From: Methylobacterium sp. J-077
Lineage (GTDB): Bacteria > Pseudomonadota > Alphaproteobacteria > Rhizobiales > Beijerinckiaceae
Reading direction: 5' to 3'
Assembly (NCBI RefSeq): GCF_022829365.1
Contig: NZ_JAKSYJ010000027.1
Coordinates: 1-32,801 of the forward strand
Length of the DNA stretch: 32,801 nucleotides
The notes below the pieces were generated by a model. It was not told the DNA's origin. It saw only the letters and a list, made by a program, of their open reading frames with translations, and did no database searches. This document shows, piece after piece, positions 1 to 10,249 of the stretch (its first letter is position 1; each line of letters begins with the position of its first letter). The translations under genes were made by a program, and so were the position numbers.

Positions 1-941
1 CGCTGGACAAGCTCGCCAGCATCCCGGGCTACGACGCCACCCCGGGGCTCGACACCTTCCGCAAGGTGGTCGGCCGGGTCGGCTGCGCGATCATCGGCCA
101 GACCGCCGAATTGGCCCCGGCCGACCGGCGCCTCTACGCGATCCGCGACGTGACCGGGACGGTCGAATCCCTCGACCTGATCACCGCGTCGATCCTGTCG
201 AAGAAGCTCGCCGCCGGGCTCCAGGGGCTGGTGATGGACGTCAAGCAGGGCTCCGGCGCCTTCATGACGGGGCTCGCCGAGGCGCGGGCGCTGGCCGAGA
301 GCATCGTCACGGTGGCCGAGGGCGCCGGCCTGCGCACCGCCGCGCTGATCACCGACATGGACGCGCCGCTCGCCAGCGCCGCCGGCAACGCCGTCGAGGT
401 CGCCTACGCGATCGACTATCTGACCGGCGCCCGCCGGGAGCCGCGCTTCCACGCGGTCACCCTGGCCCTCGGGGCCGAGATGCTGGTGGCGGGCGGCCTC
501 GCGCCGGACCGCGACGCGGCGGCCGAACGTCTGGAAGGGGCACTCGCCTCCGGCCGGGCGGCCGAGATTTTTTCGGCGATGGTCGCGGCGCTCGGCGGCC
601 CGGGCGATCTGTTGCAAAAACCTGCCCGATACCTGCCCGCGGCGCCGGTGCGGCGACCGGTCCGTCAGGACGGCACGGTGGCGGGCATCGACACGCGGGC
701 GATCGGGCTGGCGGTGATCGGGCTCGGCGGTGGCCGGACCCGGCCCGAGGACGCGATCGACCCGCGGGTCGGATTCACCGACCTCGCGGGTCCCGGGGAT
801 GCGTCCGGCCGGCTCGGGATCGTCCACGCGGCCGACGAGGCCGCCGCCGACCGGGCCGAGGCGGCCCTGCGGGCGGCCTACCGGATGGGCGAAGCGCCCC
901 CCGGCCGGCCGGCGATCATCGAGCGGGTCGGAGCCGGATAG
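1..941 (+). CDS. deoA: Thymidine phosphorylase, 3' part (5' end outside window)
   Basis: The reading frame is open from base 3 and ends at TAG 939-941, so about 313 codons of a roughly 440-residue enzyme are present. The visible protein starts with LDKLASIPGYD and contains DVTGTVES, SILSKKLAAG and VMDVKQGSGAFM, which are strongly conserved blocks of the pyrimidine-nucleoside phosphorylase family (phosphate and substrate-binding lysine/serine region). The family cleaves thymidine with phosphate to thymine and deoxyribose-1-phosphate in the cytoplasm (pyrimidine salvage). The C-terminal all-beta domain is also present (GIDTRAIGLAVIGLGGGR). A GTG at 66 is only an internal codon, since similarity extends upstream of it. 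DeoA is preferred over uridine or pyrimidine phosphorylases by overall resemblance; the exact substrate is inferred. Confidence 0.9.
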   Translation, partial: LDKLASIPGYDATPGLDTFRKVVGRVGCAIIGQTAELAPADRRLYAIRDVTGTVESLDLITASILSKKLAAGLQGLVMDVKQGSGAFMTGLAEARALAESIVTVAEGAGLRTAALITDMDAPLASAAGNAVEVAYAIDYLTGARREPRFHAVTLALGAEMLVAGGLAPDRDAAAERLEGALASGRAAEIFSAMVAALGGPGDLLQKPARYLPAAPVRRPVRQDGTVAGIDTRAIGLAVIGLGGGRTRPEDAIDPRVGFTDLAGPGDASGRLGIVHAADEAAADRAEAALRAAYRMGEAPPGRPAIIERVGAG

Positions 942-950
942 GATCCGGCC

Positions 951-1274
951 TTACCAGCGGCCGTAGCCGTGGCGGTGGCCGAAGCCGCCGTGGTGGTGAT
1001 GCCCGAAGCCGCCGTGGTGACCCCAGCCGCGATAGGGGCCGCGTCCCCAGCCGTGGTGATGGTGGCCCCGGAAGCCCGGTCCGAAGCCGTGGCGCGGGCC
1101 GACGCCGTGATGCCGGTGGCCGTACCCGTACTGGACATCCACGATGTCGGCGGCGCCCCGGTGCAGGCCGGTATCGAGGCCGAGCGGCGCGGCCATCGCG
1201 GGCGCCCCGAGGGTGATCCCCCCGAGCGCCAGGGCGGCGGCTGACAGGCGTCGGCGTGCGGTCTTGGTGAACAT
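951..1274 (-). CDS. Small secreted His/Gly-rich protein
   Basis: This is a 107-residue protein. The start is set at ATG 1272-1274 because an AGGAGG ribosome site sits just upstream; a longer frame to 1325 lacks this. Residues 1-28 form a signal peptide (basic start, hydrophobic core, cleavage near APAMAA). After about 20 linker residues, the rest is dominated by Gly, His, Arg, Trp, Tyr and Phe, with many HH and HHHH clusters such as GHHHHG. Its stop lies 10 bases from the end of deoA, tail to tail. The His clusters suggest metal binding or an unstructured surface/periplasmic role, but no defined family was recognised. Similar GH-rich exported proteins are common in Methylobacterium and Bradyrhizobium (recollection). 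Function is unknown. Confidence 0.75.
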   Translation of the reverse strand: MFTKTARRRLSAAALALGGITLGAPAMAAPLGLDTGLHRGAADIVDVQYGYGHRHHGVGPRHGFGPGFRGHHHHGWGRGPYRGWGHHGGFGHHHHGGFGHRHGYGRW

Positions 1275-1429
1275 CGGCGTCCTCCTGTGCCTCTCCGATC
1301 GCGCTGCCGCGACCGGCTGTGCCACAGGTGTGACGCCTTTAAGTTGACGCGGCCGTGAGTTCGTCTCTCAGGCGTTGTTCAGGTTCGGGCGGCGGCGGAA
1401 TGGCGCTCGTTGGATTTCTCTCGCCACGC

Positions 1430-1521
1430 CGTCATTGCGAGCGCAGCGAAGCAACCTAGGGAAACGCCACACTCGGAAATTCCGCGCCGCCCTGGGTTGC
1501 TTCGCTGCGCTCGCAATGACG
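1430..1521. repeat. Dispersed palindromic repeat, family A, copy 1
   Basis: Two 31-base arms (1430-1460 and 1491-1521) are near-perfect inverted copies of CGTCATTGCGAGCGCAGCGA... around a 30-base spacer. The same arm recurs at 23384-23606 and 30880-30967, and begins again at 32781. It lies between the His/Gly-rich gene and the pmtA-like gene and explains most of this 286-base gap. It looks like a REP/BIME-type element or a miniature element mobilised in trans. Confidence 0.85.
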
Positions 1522-1560
1522 GTGCGGGCGTCACGCGATCCGGTATCGATGAGAGGTGCC

Positions 1561-2262
1561 TTACGGCCGCCGATACACCCACACCCGCGCCGGCGGCAGG
1601 TTCAGCCAGACGCGGTTCGAGCGGTCGGCGGTGTAGCTGCCGGCCTCGCAGCGGGCCGGGATCGGCGGCACCACCGCGTAGGTGAACTGCACGAACGGCG
1701 CGCCCGGCTGCATCAGGTCGTGGGCGGCGTTGAGCAGGTCGAGGCGCTGCTCCAGCGGCTTGGTGAACAGCGGCAGGCTCGAGATCGTCGCGGCCGCGGG
1801 CCGGTCCAGCACCGACTTGAGGGCCGCGCGCATGTCGTAGGCGTCGCCGCGGATCACGGTCACGCCCGGGAAGCGCCGGGTCAGCAGGCGGCAGAAATCC
1901 GGGTTGAACTCCACCAGGATCAGCCGCGACGGCGCGATGCCCCGGCGGATCAGCGCCTCCGTCACCGGGCCGGTACCGGGGCCGAGCTCGACCACCGGGC
2001 CTTCGCGGCGCGGATCGACGTAGGACGCCATGGTCCGGGCCAGCATCTTGCCGGACGGGGTCACCGCGCCGGTGACGAGCGGCCGTTCGAACCAGGAGCG
2101 GAGGAAGCGGGCCTCGTCCTCCAGGGGGTCGCGCCGCGGCCCAAGACTCTCACCCCTGGCGGCAGGGGCCTTCGCACTGGGACGGCGGAGCGGCGGCAAG
2201 TCCTGGATTCCTCGAAGCCGATGGGAATGGAAGGCTAAGGCGACGCGCCGTCTTACAGTCAA
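1561..2262 (-). CDS. pmtA: PmtA-like phospholipid N-methyltransferase (SAM-dependent)
   Basis: This class I SAM-dependent methyltransferase carries VVELGPGTGPVTEALI (motif I, SAM-binding glycines) and FVQFTYAVVPPIP near the C-terminus. Both are characteristic of the rhizobial-type PmtA family that methylates phosphatidylethanolamine toward phosphatidylcholine at the inner membrane. The recognisable domain starts around residue 48 (DEARFLRSWFERPLVTGAV). The frame opens with TTG at 2260-2262, and no ATG or GTG is available before the domain, so the true start is unclear. The first 45 residues (rich in R, P, A) do not look like the family and may be non-coding or an inserted repeat. The gene is on its own, convergent with nothing. 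Other lipid or small-molecule methyltransferases are possible, but PmtA is the best match. Confidence 0.78.
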   Translation of the reverse strand: MTVRRRVALAFHSHRLRGIQDLPPLRRPSAKAPAARGESLGPRRDPLEDEARFLRSWFERPLVTGAVTPSGKMLARTMASYVDPRREGPVVELGPGTGPVTEALIRRGIAPSRLILVEFNPDFCRLLTRRFPGVTVIRGDAYDMRAALKSVLDRPAAATISSLPLFTKPLEQRLDLLNAAHDLMQPGAPFVQFTYAVVPPIPARCEAGSYTADRSNRVWLNLPPARVWVYRRP

Positions 2263-2376
2263 GCCGGCTTCACGCCTAGGGTAAGCATGCCACGCTCGCC
2301 GGATGCATAACGGGCGTGTGCCGGTTCGGATCCGGCCTCGGTGCGCGCGCAGCAGCGGGCGCGTCGAGGCGACGCC

Positions 2377-3522
2377 TCACGGTCGAACGGCGCTGCCGAA
2401 GAAATCCCGCACCTTGGCGAAAAAACCCGCCGATTCCGGATGGTTCTCCGGCGAGGCCGACTGGTCGAATTCCTGAAGCAGCTCGCGCTGGCGCTTGGTC
2501 AGGTTCTGCGGCGTCTCGACGAAGACCTGGATGTAGAGGTCGCCGACCTCCCGGGAGCGCAGCACCGGCATGCCCTTGCCCTTGATCCGGAACTGCTTGG
2601 CGGTCTGCGTCCCGGCCGGGATCCGCACCTGGGTCTGCGAGCCGTCGATCACCGGCACGGTGATCTCGCCCGCGAGCGCGGCGGTGACCATCGAGATCGG
2701 CACCCGGCAGAACAGGTCGGCGCCGTCGCGCTGGAAGAACTCGTGCTGCTTGATCGACAGGAAGACGTAGAGGTCCCCGGGCGGGCCGCCGCGCAGGCCG
2801 CTCTCGCCCTCGCCCGCCAGCCGGATGCGCAACCCGTCATCGACGCCGGCGGGCACGTTGATCGAGAGCGTGCGCTCGCGGTTGACCCGGCCGGCGCCCT
2901 GGCAGGTGGTGCAGGGATCGTCGACGATCTCGCCGCGGCCGTGACAGTTCGGGCAGGTCCGCTCGATGGCGAAGAACCCCTGCGCGGCCCGCACCCGGCC
3001 GTAGCCGGCGCAGGTCTGGCAGGTCCGCGGCTTCGAGCCGGGCTTGGCGCCCGAGCCGTCGCAGGCCTCGCAGGTCACCGAGGTCGGGATCCGGATGGTC
3101 TCGGCCTTGCCGATGAAGGCTTCTTCCAGGGTGATTTCGAGGTTGTAGCGCAGGTCGGAGCCGCGCTCGCGGCCCGGCGCACCGCCGCGCCCGCGCTGAG
3201 CCGCACCACCCCCGCGTCCGTCGCCGAAGAAATTGTCGAAGATGTCCGACATGAAGTCGCCGAACTCGTTGCCGAATCCGGGGCCGCCCGCACCCTGGCT
3301 GAAGGCGGCATGGCCGAACTTGTCGTAGGCCGCGCGCTTCTGGCCGTCCGAGAGGCACTGATAGGCCTCGTTCAGCTCCTTGAACTTGATCTCGGCTTCC
3401 TTGTCGCCGGGATTACGGTCGGGATGATAGGTCATCGCGAGCTTGCGGAATGCGACCTTCAACTCGCCTTCCGTAGAGGTCTTGGCGACCCCCAGGATCT
3501 CGTAATAGTCCCGCTTCGACAT
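2377..3522 (-). CDS. dnaJ: Chaperone DnaJ (Hsp40)
   Basis: This is a full-length co-chaperone of 381 residues. The J domain is at 1-70 (YYEILGV, catalytic HPD in TYHPDRNPG), followed by a Gly/Phe region (about 75-125), a zinc-binding domain with four CxxCxGxG-type repeats (about 145-215, for example [32 protein letters not shown]), and the C-terminal substrate-binding beta domains. It stimulates DnaK ATPase and delivers unfolded clients in the cytoplasm. It lies downstream of dnaK on the same strand with a 275-base gap that contains a hairpin, so read-through from the dnaK heat-shock promoter may be partial. ATG 3520-3522 is preceded by a GGTGGG ribosome site. Confidence 0.98.
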   Translation of the reverse strand: MSKRDYYEILGVAKTSTEGELKVAFRKLAMTYHPDRNPGDKEAEIKFKELNEAYQCLSDGQKRAAYDKFGHAAFSQGAGGPGFGNEFGDFMSDIFDNFFGDGRGGGAAQRGRGGAPGRERGSDLRYNLEITLEEAFIGKAETIRIPTSVTCEACDGSGAKPGSKPRTCQTCAGYGRVRAAQGFFAIERTCPNCHGRGEIVDDPCTTCQGAGRVNRERTLSINVPAGVDDGLRIRLAGEGESGLRGGPPGDLYVFLSIKQHEFFQRDGADLFCRVPISMVTAALAGEITVPVIDGSQTQVRIPAGTQTAKQFRIKGKGMPVLRSREVGDLYIQVFVETPQNLTKRQRELLQEFDQSASPENHPESAGFFAKVRDFFGSAVRP

Positions 3523-3749
3523 CCCACCCAGTCTCCGGACACTCAGAAGGCGCTGTGTTCCCTGGCCGTGCCCCTGGGACCCACCGGGGCGGGCCGTTCA
3601 GGGCGGTCTCAGGCAGGGCGAGCGGGCCGAGGCATCGCCGTAATCCGTGACGATCCTGGCGCTCTAGCACGAGCCGGCCGGTCCACGGCCGGATCCGGAC
3701 GATATCCGGGTCCTTGCGGCGCCGGCGCAACAGCGCGTCTCAAGCAAAG

Positions 3750-3775
3750 GCGGGGCCGGATCGCTCCGGCCCCGC
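3750..3775 (-). terminator. Hairpin after dnaK
   Basis: A perfect 11-bp stem (GCGGGGCCGGA, 3750-3760, with 3765-3775) closes a four-base loop. It sits 22 bases past the dnaK stop on the minus strand and is followed there by CTTTGCTT, a weak U-rich tail. It probably terminates or attenuates transcription between dnaK and dnaJ, or protects the dnaK mRNA end. Confidence 0.6.
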
Positions 3776-3797
3776 ACGGTCCTGTCGAAACGACGCC

Positions 3798-5714
<1,917 letters not shown>

Positions 5715-5869
5715 GGTGGGATCCCTCTTTTCGTCGCGTTCAAGCAGACCGCCGAGCCCCGAAGCAGCTCGGCCCATGGCGGATATACGTATGATGTGAG
5801 TATGGGACCCGGGCCGGATCAAGGGCCGTGAACGGCTGAAATCCAGCGCATAATCCCGCGTCGAGGGCG

Positions 5870-5898
5870 ATATAAGAACCCCCGGACGGGCTCGCAAG
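5870..5898 (-). promoter_or_regulatory. RpoH (sigma-32) type promoter of dnaK
   Basis: On the minus strand, CTTG (5895-5898) is followed after exactly 18 bases by CTTATAT (5870-5876). This fits the alphaproteobacterial heat-shock consensus CTTG-N17/18-CYTATNT as remembered. It would give a leader of about 150 bases before the dnaK ATG. Confidence 0.75.
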
Positions 5899-6105
5899 GC
5901 GAAGCCGGCCCGATGGCCCCGACGACCGGATTTTCCGTCAACGCTTTGATCACGCTGAAAAATTCCGGTGTGAAGCCGGCTCAGCCCGGATGGCGTCGCC
6001 GCATTTTGTTGCTCCGCTGCCACGTCCAGGCCATCGATGGCGTGTTAACGCTTCGACAAGGGGTTGAGCGTGGCCCCGCCACCTCGTCTTCCCCGTCAGA
6101 GCCCG

Positions 6106-7098
6106 ATGCCACGGACCCGCAGCCTCCTGCTCCCCCTTCTGGCCGCCGTCATCGCGGTGCCCGCGCTGCTCGCCGCCCCGCCGGCGCAGGCCCAGAATTT
6201 CTTCGAGCGCCTGTTCGGCATCAAGCCCGATCGGCCGCCGGTGCCGCCCCGCGGCGTGCCCGAGGCGCCGCCCGCGGCTGCCCCGCCCCCCGGGGAGCCG
6301 GGTGCCGCCACGGCCCCGGAAGCGCCCCGGCCGGCCCCGGTCCCGGCCCGCCCGGTGGTGCTGAAGGTCCCGTCCGAGGACGCGGTGATCGGGCAGGAGC
6401 TCCAGCTCAACGGGATGTCCGGCAGCCTGAAGCTGGAGCGGGCCGGCACGGCCGTCACGGCGCGGATCAAGCTGCCCGGCACCAAGATCTCGCAGCCGGC
6501 GGAATCCTGCACGGTGCCGCTGGCCAACGGCAACCCCATCACCCTGTCCGCCGAGGGCAAGCCCGAGGGCGCGCCGCGCTTCGAGGCGGCCGGGGCAGAG
6601 TGCCCGCTGCGCTTCGACGTGGTCGAGGGCGGAATCCTGGTCTCGTCGCTGGGGCAGGGCCCGGTCTGCACCTTCTCGGCCGCGGATTGCGCGACCACGC
6701 CCGCGGGCCTCTGGGGGCCGGCCGGCGCCAGCCTGATCCCCCGGGCCGGGGAGTTCGACACCGCCCGGGGCGTCGCCGACAAGGCGGTGCGCGACAATTA
6801 CAAGCTCATGACCCAGCGCGCCCGGCGCGAGGACGTGCGACCGATCGTGAGCGAGCAGGCGGCGTTCTCGGCCGACCGGGAGCAGCTCTGCCGCGGCTAC
6901 GCCCGCGAGGGCACCCACGGCTTCTGCCACCTGCGGGTGACCGAGAACCGGGCCCTGGCGCTCGCCACCCGCCTCGGCGCCAACACGGCGGTGCCCACCG
7001 CCGCCGCGACGCCGCGCCGGTCCCGGCCGAGGCCCGCCGCGGAACCCGCCGTGGACGGGATGAACCCGGACGCGGCCGGCGAGATGCCGCCCGAATAG
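6106..7098 (+). CDS. Secreted Pro-rich protein with LprI/DUF1311-like C-terminus
   Basis: A 330-residue exported protein. ATG 6106 is preferred because it directly precedes a clear signal peptide (MPRTRSLLLPLLAAVIAV, cleavage after PAQAQ). Residues 45-90 are a Pro/Ala-rich linker. A middle domain carries several cysteines (ESCTVPLANG, AECPLRFD, VCTFSAADC) that could form disulfides in the periplasm. The C-terminal segment near residues 245-290 (QAAFSADREQLC...GFCHLRVTENRALAL) has the Cys spacing and helical pattern of LprI/DUF1311-type domains. That resemblance is weak and inferred. The gene stands alone, divergent from dnaK. Function unknown; an envelope or lysozyme-inhibitor-like role is a guess. 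Confidence 0.7.
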   Translation: MPRTRSLLLPLLAAVIAVPALLAAPPAQAQNFFERLFGIKPDRPPVPPRGVPEAPPAAAPPPGEPGAATAPEAPRPAPVPARPVVLKVPSEDAVIGQELQLNGMSGSLKLERAGTAVTARIKLPGTKISQPAESCTVPLANGNPITLSAEGKPEGAPRFEAAGAECPLRFDVVEGGILVSSLGQGPVCTFSAADCATTPAGLWGPAGASLIPRAGEFDTARGVADKAVRDNYKLMTQRARREDVRPIVSEQAAFSADREQLCRGYAREGTHGFCHLRVTENRALALATRLGANTAVPTAAATPRRSRPRPAAEPAVDGMNPDAAGEMPPE

Positions 7099-7382
7099 GG
7101 TCAAGCTCCGGTCGGGCCCGGCCGTGCGAAGGGCTGCTTGCGACCCACGTCAGCCGTCCGGATCGCCTCGCCTGCACTTCCAAAGCGGACACGCATCATC
7201 GTCCGAGCCCTTGGTCGTTCGTGATCCTTGACGGGCTGTCGCGTGCTGCTTAGCTCAGTCTCGGACGTGTAGAAGCCACAGCCCGGTCGGTAGTCCGGGT
7301 GGCCCGACGCTCGTGCATGGCGGCCGCCATCAGCGGCCGACTACCAGCGCGTCCTTTCCGACGAACAGGAAAGGTATGTCCA

Positions 7383-7784
7383 GTGAAGCTCAACCATATC
7401 AATCTGACGAGCACCGACGTCCCTGCCGACGTGTCAATGTTCGAGACTTATTTCGGGCTGCGCACGCTGGTGATGCGCGGGAAGGCACTGGCTGTCATTC
7501 ATGACGATGACGACGGCATGCTCTTAGTCTTGAATGATTTTGCAAAAAAACGAGGCAGCTTTGCTTACCCTGAGGATAGTGACGTCCACCATATTGGCTT
7601 CATCCAAGACAGCCGTGAGGAAGTCGACGCACTGAACGCGCGCCTGAAAGCCGATGGCTGGGATGTGCCGGAGCCGCGCGACTATCACGGTGCCTGGACA
7701 TTCTACTTCAAGGCCAAGGGCGGCTATTTCATCGAAGTAGCAACACGGACCCAACTCCGGCCCGCAGAGGCAGCCGCCGTCTAA
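7383..7784 (+). CDS. VOC superfamily protein (glyoxalase/dioxygenase fold)
   Basis: A 133-residue single-domain member of the vicinal oxygen chelate superfamily. It shows the two beta-alpha-beta-beta-beta modules: MKLNHINLTSTDV with an early His ligand, FETYFGLRTL, then DVHHIGFIQDS with a second His, and GGYFIEVATRT with the C-terminal Glu that usually completes the metal site. The start is GTG 7383, chosen because AGGAAAGG lies 9 bases upstream and it begins exactly at the domain. A longer frame to 7299 adds unrelated sequence. Family members include glyoxalase I, fosfomycin or bleomycin resistance proteins and extradiol dioxygenases, so the substrate cannot be assigned. Base composition is slightly AT-richer than its neighbours. 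Confidence 0.85.
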   Translation: MKLNHINLTSTDVPADVSMFETYFGLRTLVMRGKALAVIHDDDDGMLLVLNDFAKKRGSFAYPEDSDVHHIGFIQDSREEVDALNARLKADGWDVPEPRDYHGAWTFYFKAKGGYFIEVATRTQLRPAEAAAV

Positions 7785-7824
7785 CAAGCCGTCGCGGTTC
7801 GAACGCAACGGCATGTCGCTTGGC

Positions 7825-7859
7825 GTCCGCTTTCGCCTCGTCGCGTGGCGAAAGCGGAC
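7825..7859 (+). terminator. Perfect 13-bp hairpin after the VOC gene
   Basis: GTCCGCTTTCGCC (7825-7837) pairs perfectly with 7847-7859 around a nine-base loop, 40 bases after the VOC stop. There is no T-run, so it is either a Rho-independent-like hairpin or an mRNA end stabiliser. The rest of the 236-base gap (7785-8020) shows nothing recognisable. Confidence 0.45.
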
Positions 7860-8020
7860 CGTCTCCAAACCACACCCTCAACGGCCCGTCGCACGGTCAA
7901 GTTGATTGGGTCTAGCCCCCGGAGCATCGTCCCGGACATCGGAACCGGCACGATGCGCCAGATCCGTGTTCTCGCATCGTCCTGACCCGAAAGCCGGCGA
8001 TCACCTTTCGGGACGATGCT

Positions 8021-8641
8021 TCAGGCCCGTCCGGCGGTCATCGACAGCATGGCCGGGTCGATGCCGTTGGTCCGCAGGGCCAGCTCGTACTTGGCGTCGA
8101 GGTCGGTGTCGAAGATCAGCGCCGGGTCGGCCGGGCAGTTGAGCCAGCCGTTGGCCATGATCTCGCTCTCGAGCTGCCCCGCCTGCCAGCCGGCATAGCC
8201 CAGAGCCAGCACGGCGCTGGCCGGCCCCTCGCCGCTGGCGATGGCGCGCAGGATCTCGACGGTGGCGGTCAGGCAGATGCCGTCGTCGATGATCAGCGTC
8301 GATTGCTGGATGTGGAAGTCGTCGGTGTGCAGCACGAAGCCGCGCCGCCCCTCCACCGGACCGCCCATCAGGACCGGCATGTGCCCGACCCGCTCGCGCA
8401 GCCGGATCGCGTCCGCCTCCGGGCAGACGTCGAGCTGGACCAGCAGGTCCGGCATGCTGATGTCGGTGGCCGCCTTGTTGACGATGATGCCCATCGCGCC
8501 GTCCGCCGAATGGGCGCAGACATAGATCACCGAGCGGGCGAAGCGCTCGTCGGCCATCCCGGGCATCGCCACGAGGAACTGGCCGTCGAGGAAGCTCGGG
8601 CCGGTGAGCGTGGACTGCGTGGGCGACGCTGGGTTCGTCAT
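8021..8641 (-). CDS. YqgE/AlgH family protein (DUF179)
   Basis: A 206-residue protein of the widespread UPF0301/DUF179 family. Diagnostic blocks are [51 protein letters not shown] and [16 protein letters not shown]. The family is cytoplasmic. AlgH was linked to alginate regulation in Pseudomonas, but the biochemical role is not established. Length and motif order are complete. ATG 8639-8641 starts the gene and the frame ends in TGA at 8021. Confidence 0.95.
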   Translation of the reverse strand: MTNPASPTQSTLTGPSFLDGQFLVAMPGMADERFARSVIYVCAHSADGAMGIIVNKAATDISMPDLLVQLDVCPEADAIRLRERVGHMPVLMGGPVEGRRGFVLHTDDFHIQQSTLIIDDGICLTATVEILRAIASGEGPASAVLALGYAGWQAGQLESEIMANGWLNCPADPALIFDTDLDAKYELALRTNGIDPAMLSMTAGRA

Positions 8642-8811
8642 GCGCGTATGCTACGCGGCCCCCTCGCCATGTCCAGCGGACAAAGCGCGCGGCCCACCGC
8701 CGGGACCGGCCCCGAAAGGCGCTGTCGAATCTGCGGGCGGATCGCTATATTTCCCTGTCCTCGGGCATGGGACTGCGCGTAGGCCCGATCCGGCCATGAA
8801 AGGAAGCCCTC

Positions 8812-9090
8812 ATGGCGGACGCCGCATCACCGGCTGCCTTCGACATCGAGGCGCAGCGCGCCCAAATCCAGCGGGCGCAGGAGGAGACGGGCAAGTTCGT
8901 CGCCGAGCAGCGAAAGCTCATGGCCGAAGCGGCCAAGCTGGCCGCGGAGCAGCTCAAGATGTCGGCCGAGGCGGCCAAGCTCGGCCGCGACCGTGTCCTG
9001 GCGCCCTGGCAGGTCGCGCTCTCGGGCATGGCTGCGGGCGCGGCTTTCTTCGGCGCCGGCGCCGCCTTCATCAAGCTCTTGGGGGCGTGA
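8812..9090 (+). CDS. Small coiled-coil protein with C-terminal membrane segment
   Basis: A 92-residue protein of unknown function. Residues 15-60 are Ala/Glu/Lys/Gln-rich with heptad-like repeats (EEQRKLMAEAAKLAAEQ type), predicting a helix or coiled coil. Residues 66-90 (VALSGMAAGAAFFGAGAAFIKLL) form a Gly/Ala-rich membrane helix. AAAGGA lies about 9 bases before ATG 8812, a good ribosome site. It is oriented away from the AlgH gene. The arrangement (cytoplasmic coil, tail anchor) resembles small proteins often found in Methylobacterium, but no family name is certain. Confidence 0.7.
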   Translation: MADAASPAAFDIEAQRAQIQRAQEETGKFVAEQRKLMAEAAKLAAEQLKMSAEAAKLGRDRVLAPWQVALSGMAAGAAFFGAGAAFIKLLGA

Positions 9091-9169
9091 CGGCGAAGCC
9101 GAACCGGCCTCGCTTCAGGCGCGACAGCTCAGGGCCCCGTCGACGCGATAACCCGACAGATTACCGGTG

Positions 9170-9265
9170 TCAGACCGCCCGACTGGCGAACCAGAAGGCA
9201 CCGAAGCCGACGATCAATGCACCGACCGGGAATGCAGCCACGGCTGCAAGCTGGAGCAGGGTCAT
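9170..9265 (-). CDS. 31-residue membrane microprotein, coupled to upstream gene
   Basis: A short frame starts with ATG 9263-9265 and ends with TGA at 9170-9172. The peptide is MTLLQLAAVAAFPV followed by GALIVGFGAFWFASRAV, almost one continuous transmembrane helix with an Arg near the C-terminus. The start overlaps the stop of the preceding 85-aa gene in an ATGA arrangement, and GGAGGATCC lies upstream inside that gene as ribosome site. This is the classic layout of translational coupling and is strong evidence that the microprotein is made. It probably acts with its membrane partner. No family recognised. Confidence 0.6.
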   Translation of the reverse strand: MTLLQLAAVAAFPVGALIVGFGAFWFASRAV

Positions 9266-9519
9266 TGGATCCTCCGGAGCAGGTAGCTTGCCCCGAGATG
9301 TAGGCCGAAGCTGGCGAAGAGGCAAAGACTCAGCTTCACGAAGAAGACCCCGAGTTCCAGATCGCTCATCGTTTCAAAATGGGTCTGCGCGATCGGCGAC
9401 AGGCCACCGACGGCGATCGCCGCGATCGCGACGCCGTTCATGTATGTCGCGGACAGCTTCGTGCGCTCGTTGTGGATCGACTTCAGTCGGTTGGCTTCAT
9501 CCTCGGCTGAGTCGCTCAC
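9262..9519 (-). CDS. Small two-helix membrane protein, 85 aa
   Basis: GTG 9517-9519 is chosen as start because GGGAGCGGAG lies just upstream; a TTG at 9534 is an alternative that adds five residues. The protein has a charged N-terminal part (DSAEDEANRLKSIHNERTKL), then two hydrophobic segments: YMNGVAIAAIAVGGLSPIA (about residues 26-44) and FFVKLSLCLFASFGLHLGASYLL (about 60-82), ending in RRIQ. It overlaps by four bases with the 31-aa microprotein gene, forming a two-gene unit. Function unknown; membrane location is inferred from hydrophobicity. Confidence 0.65.
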   Translation of the reverse strand: MSDSAEDEANRLKSIHNERTKLSATYMNGVAIAAIAVGGLSPIAQTHFETMSDLELGVFFVKLSLCLFASFGLHLGASYLLRRIQ

Positions 9520-9763
9520 AGCCTCCGCTCCCAAGACCCGAATCCCGGCCCGCTGCCGGCCTTGCGAATGAACATCATGCCGGGCGGCTTCAAGGAGTCC
9601 AGGACGCGATTTCGCCGATGGCGACGGCCGCCCGTGTCATGGATCGCCGTCCGACGTCGTGCATGTCCGGAGGTTGCGTCCTCGACAGGCGCGGGCCGCC
9701 ACGCTAGGTCAGCCGCGATTGTTCAGCGCGTGATCCGAGCGCGCGTCAACGAAGGGACCCGCG

Positions 9764-10243
9764 ATGATCCAGGTCGGCGACCACCTGCCCCAGGCGACCT
9801 TCCGGGTGATCGGCCCCGAGGGCCCGATCGCCCGCACCACCGACGACGTGTTCAAGGGCCGCCGCGTGGCGCTGATCGGCGTGCCGGGCGCCTTCACGCC
9901 GAGCTGCCACCGCAACCACCTGCCCGGCTTCGTCACCCACAAGGACGCGATCCTGGCCCGCGGCGTCGACGCCATCGCGGTCACCAGCGTCAACGACGTG
10001 TTCGTGCTCGACGCGTGGTCGAAGGCCAGCGGCGCCGAGGGCCTGGAATTCCTGGCCGACGGCAATGCCGATTTCGCCAAGGCCATCGGCCTGGAGATGG
10101 ACGGCACCGGCTTCGGCCTCGGCATGCGCTCCAAGCGCTACTCGATGCTGGTCGAGGACGGCGTGGTGCGGATCCTCAACGTCGAGGAGACCCCGTCGAA
10201 GGCCGAGGCCTCCGGCGCCGAGGCGCTGCTCAAGGTCCTCTGA
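9764..10243 (+). CDS. Peroxiredoxin, Prx5 type, single cysteine
   Basis: A 159-residue thiol peroxidase of the Prx5/AhpE-like redoxin family. The peroxidatic site is PGAFTPSCHRNHLPGF with Cys48; the conserved Pro and Thr of the PxxxTxxC motif are present, as is an arginine (R122 in MRSKRYS) near the expected position. It reduces hydrogen peroxide and organic peroxides in the cytoplasm. No second cysteine exists, so it should work as a 1-Cys enzyme using glutathione/glutaredoxin or thioredoxin, which cannot be decided here. AAGGGA lies before ATG 9764. Transcribed alone; two hairpins follow the stop. Confidence 0.93.
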   Translation: MIQVGDHLPQATFRVIGPEGPIARTTDDVFKGRRVALIGVPGAFTPSCHRNHLPGFVTHKDAILARGVDAIAVTSVNDVFVLDAWSKASGAEGLEFLADGNADFAKAIGLEMDGTGFGLGMRSKRYSMLVEDGVVRILNVEETPSKAEASGAEALLKVL

Positions 10244-10249
10244 GGCCAT

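Noticed and set aside
2318..2335. GGTTCGGATCC resembling a tRNA T-loop
   Set aside because: No acceptor stem or anticodon arm upstream; not a tRNA.
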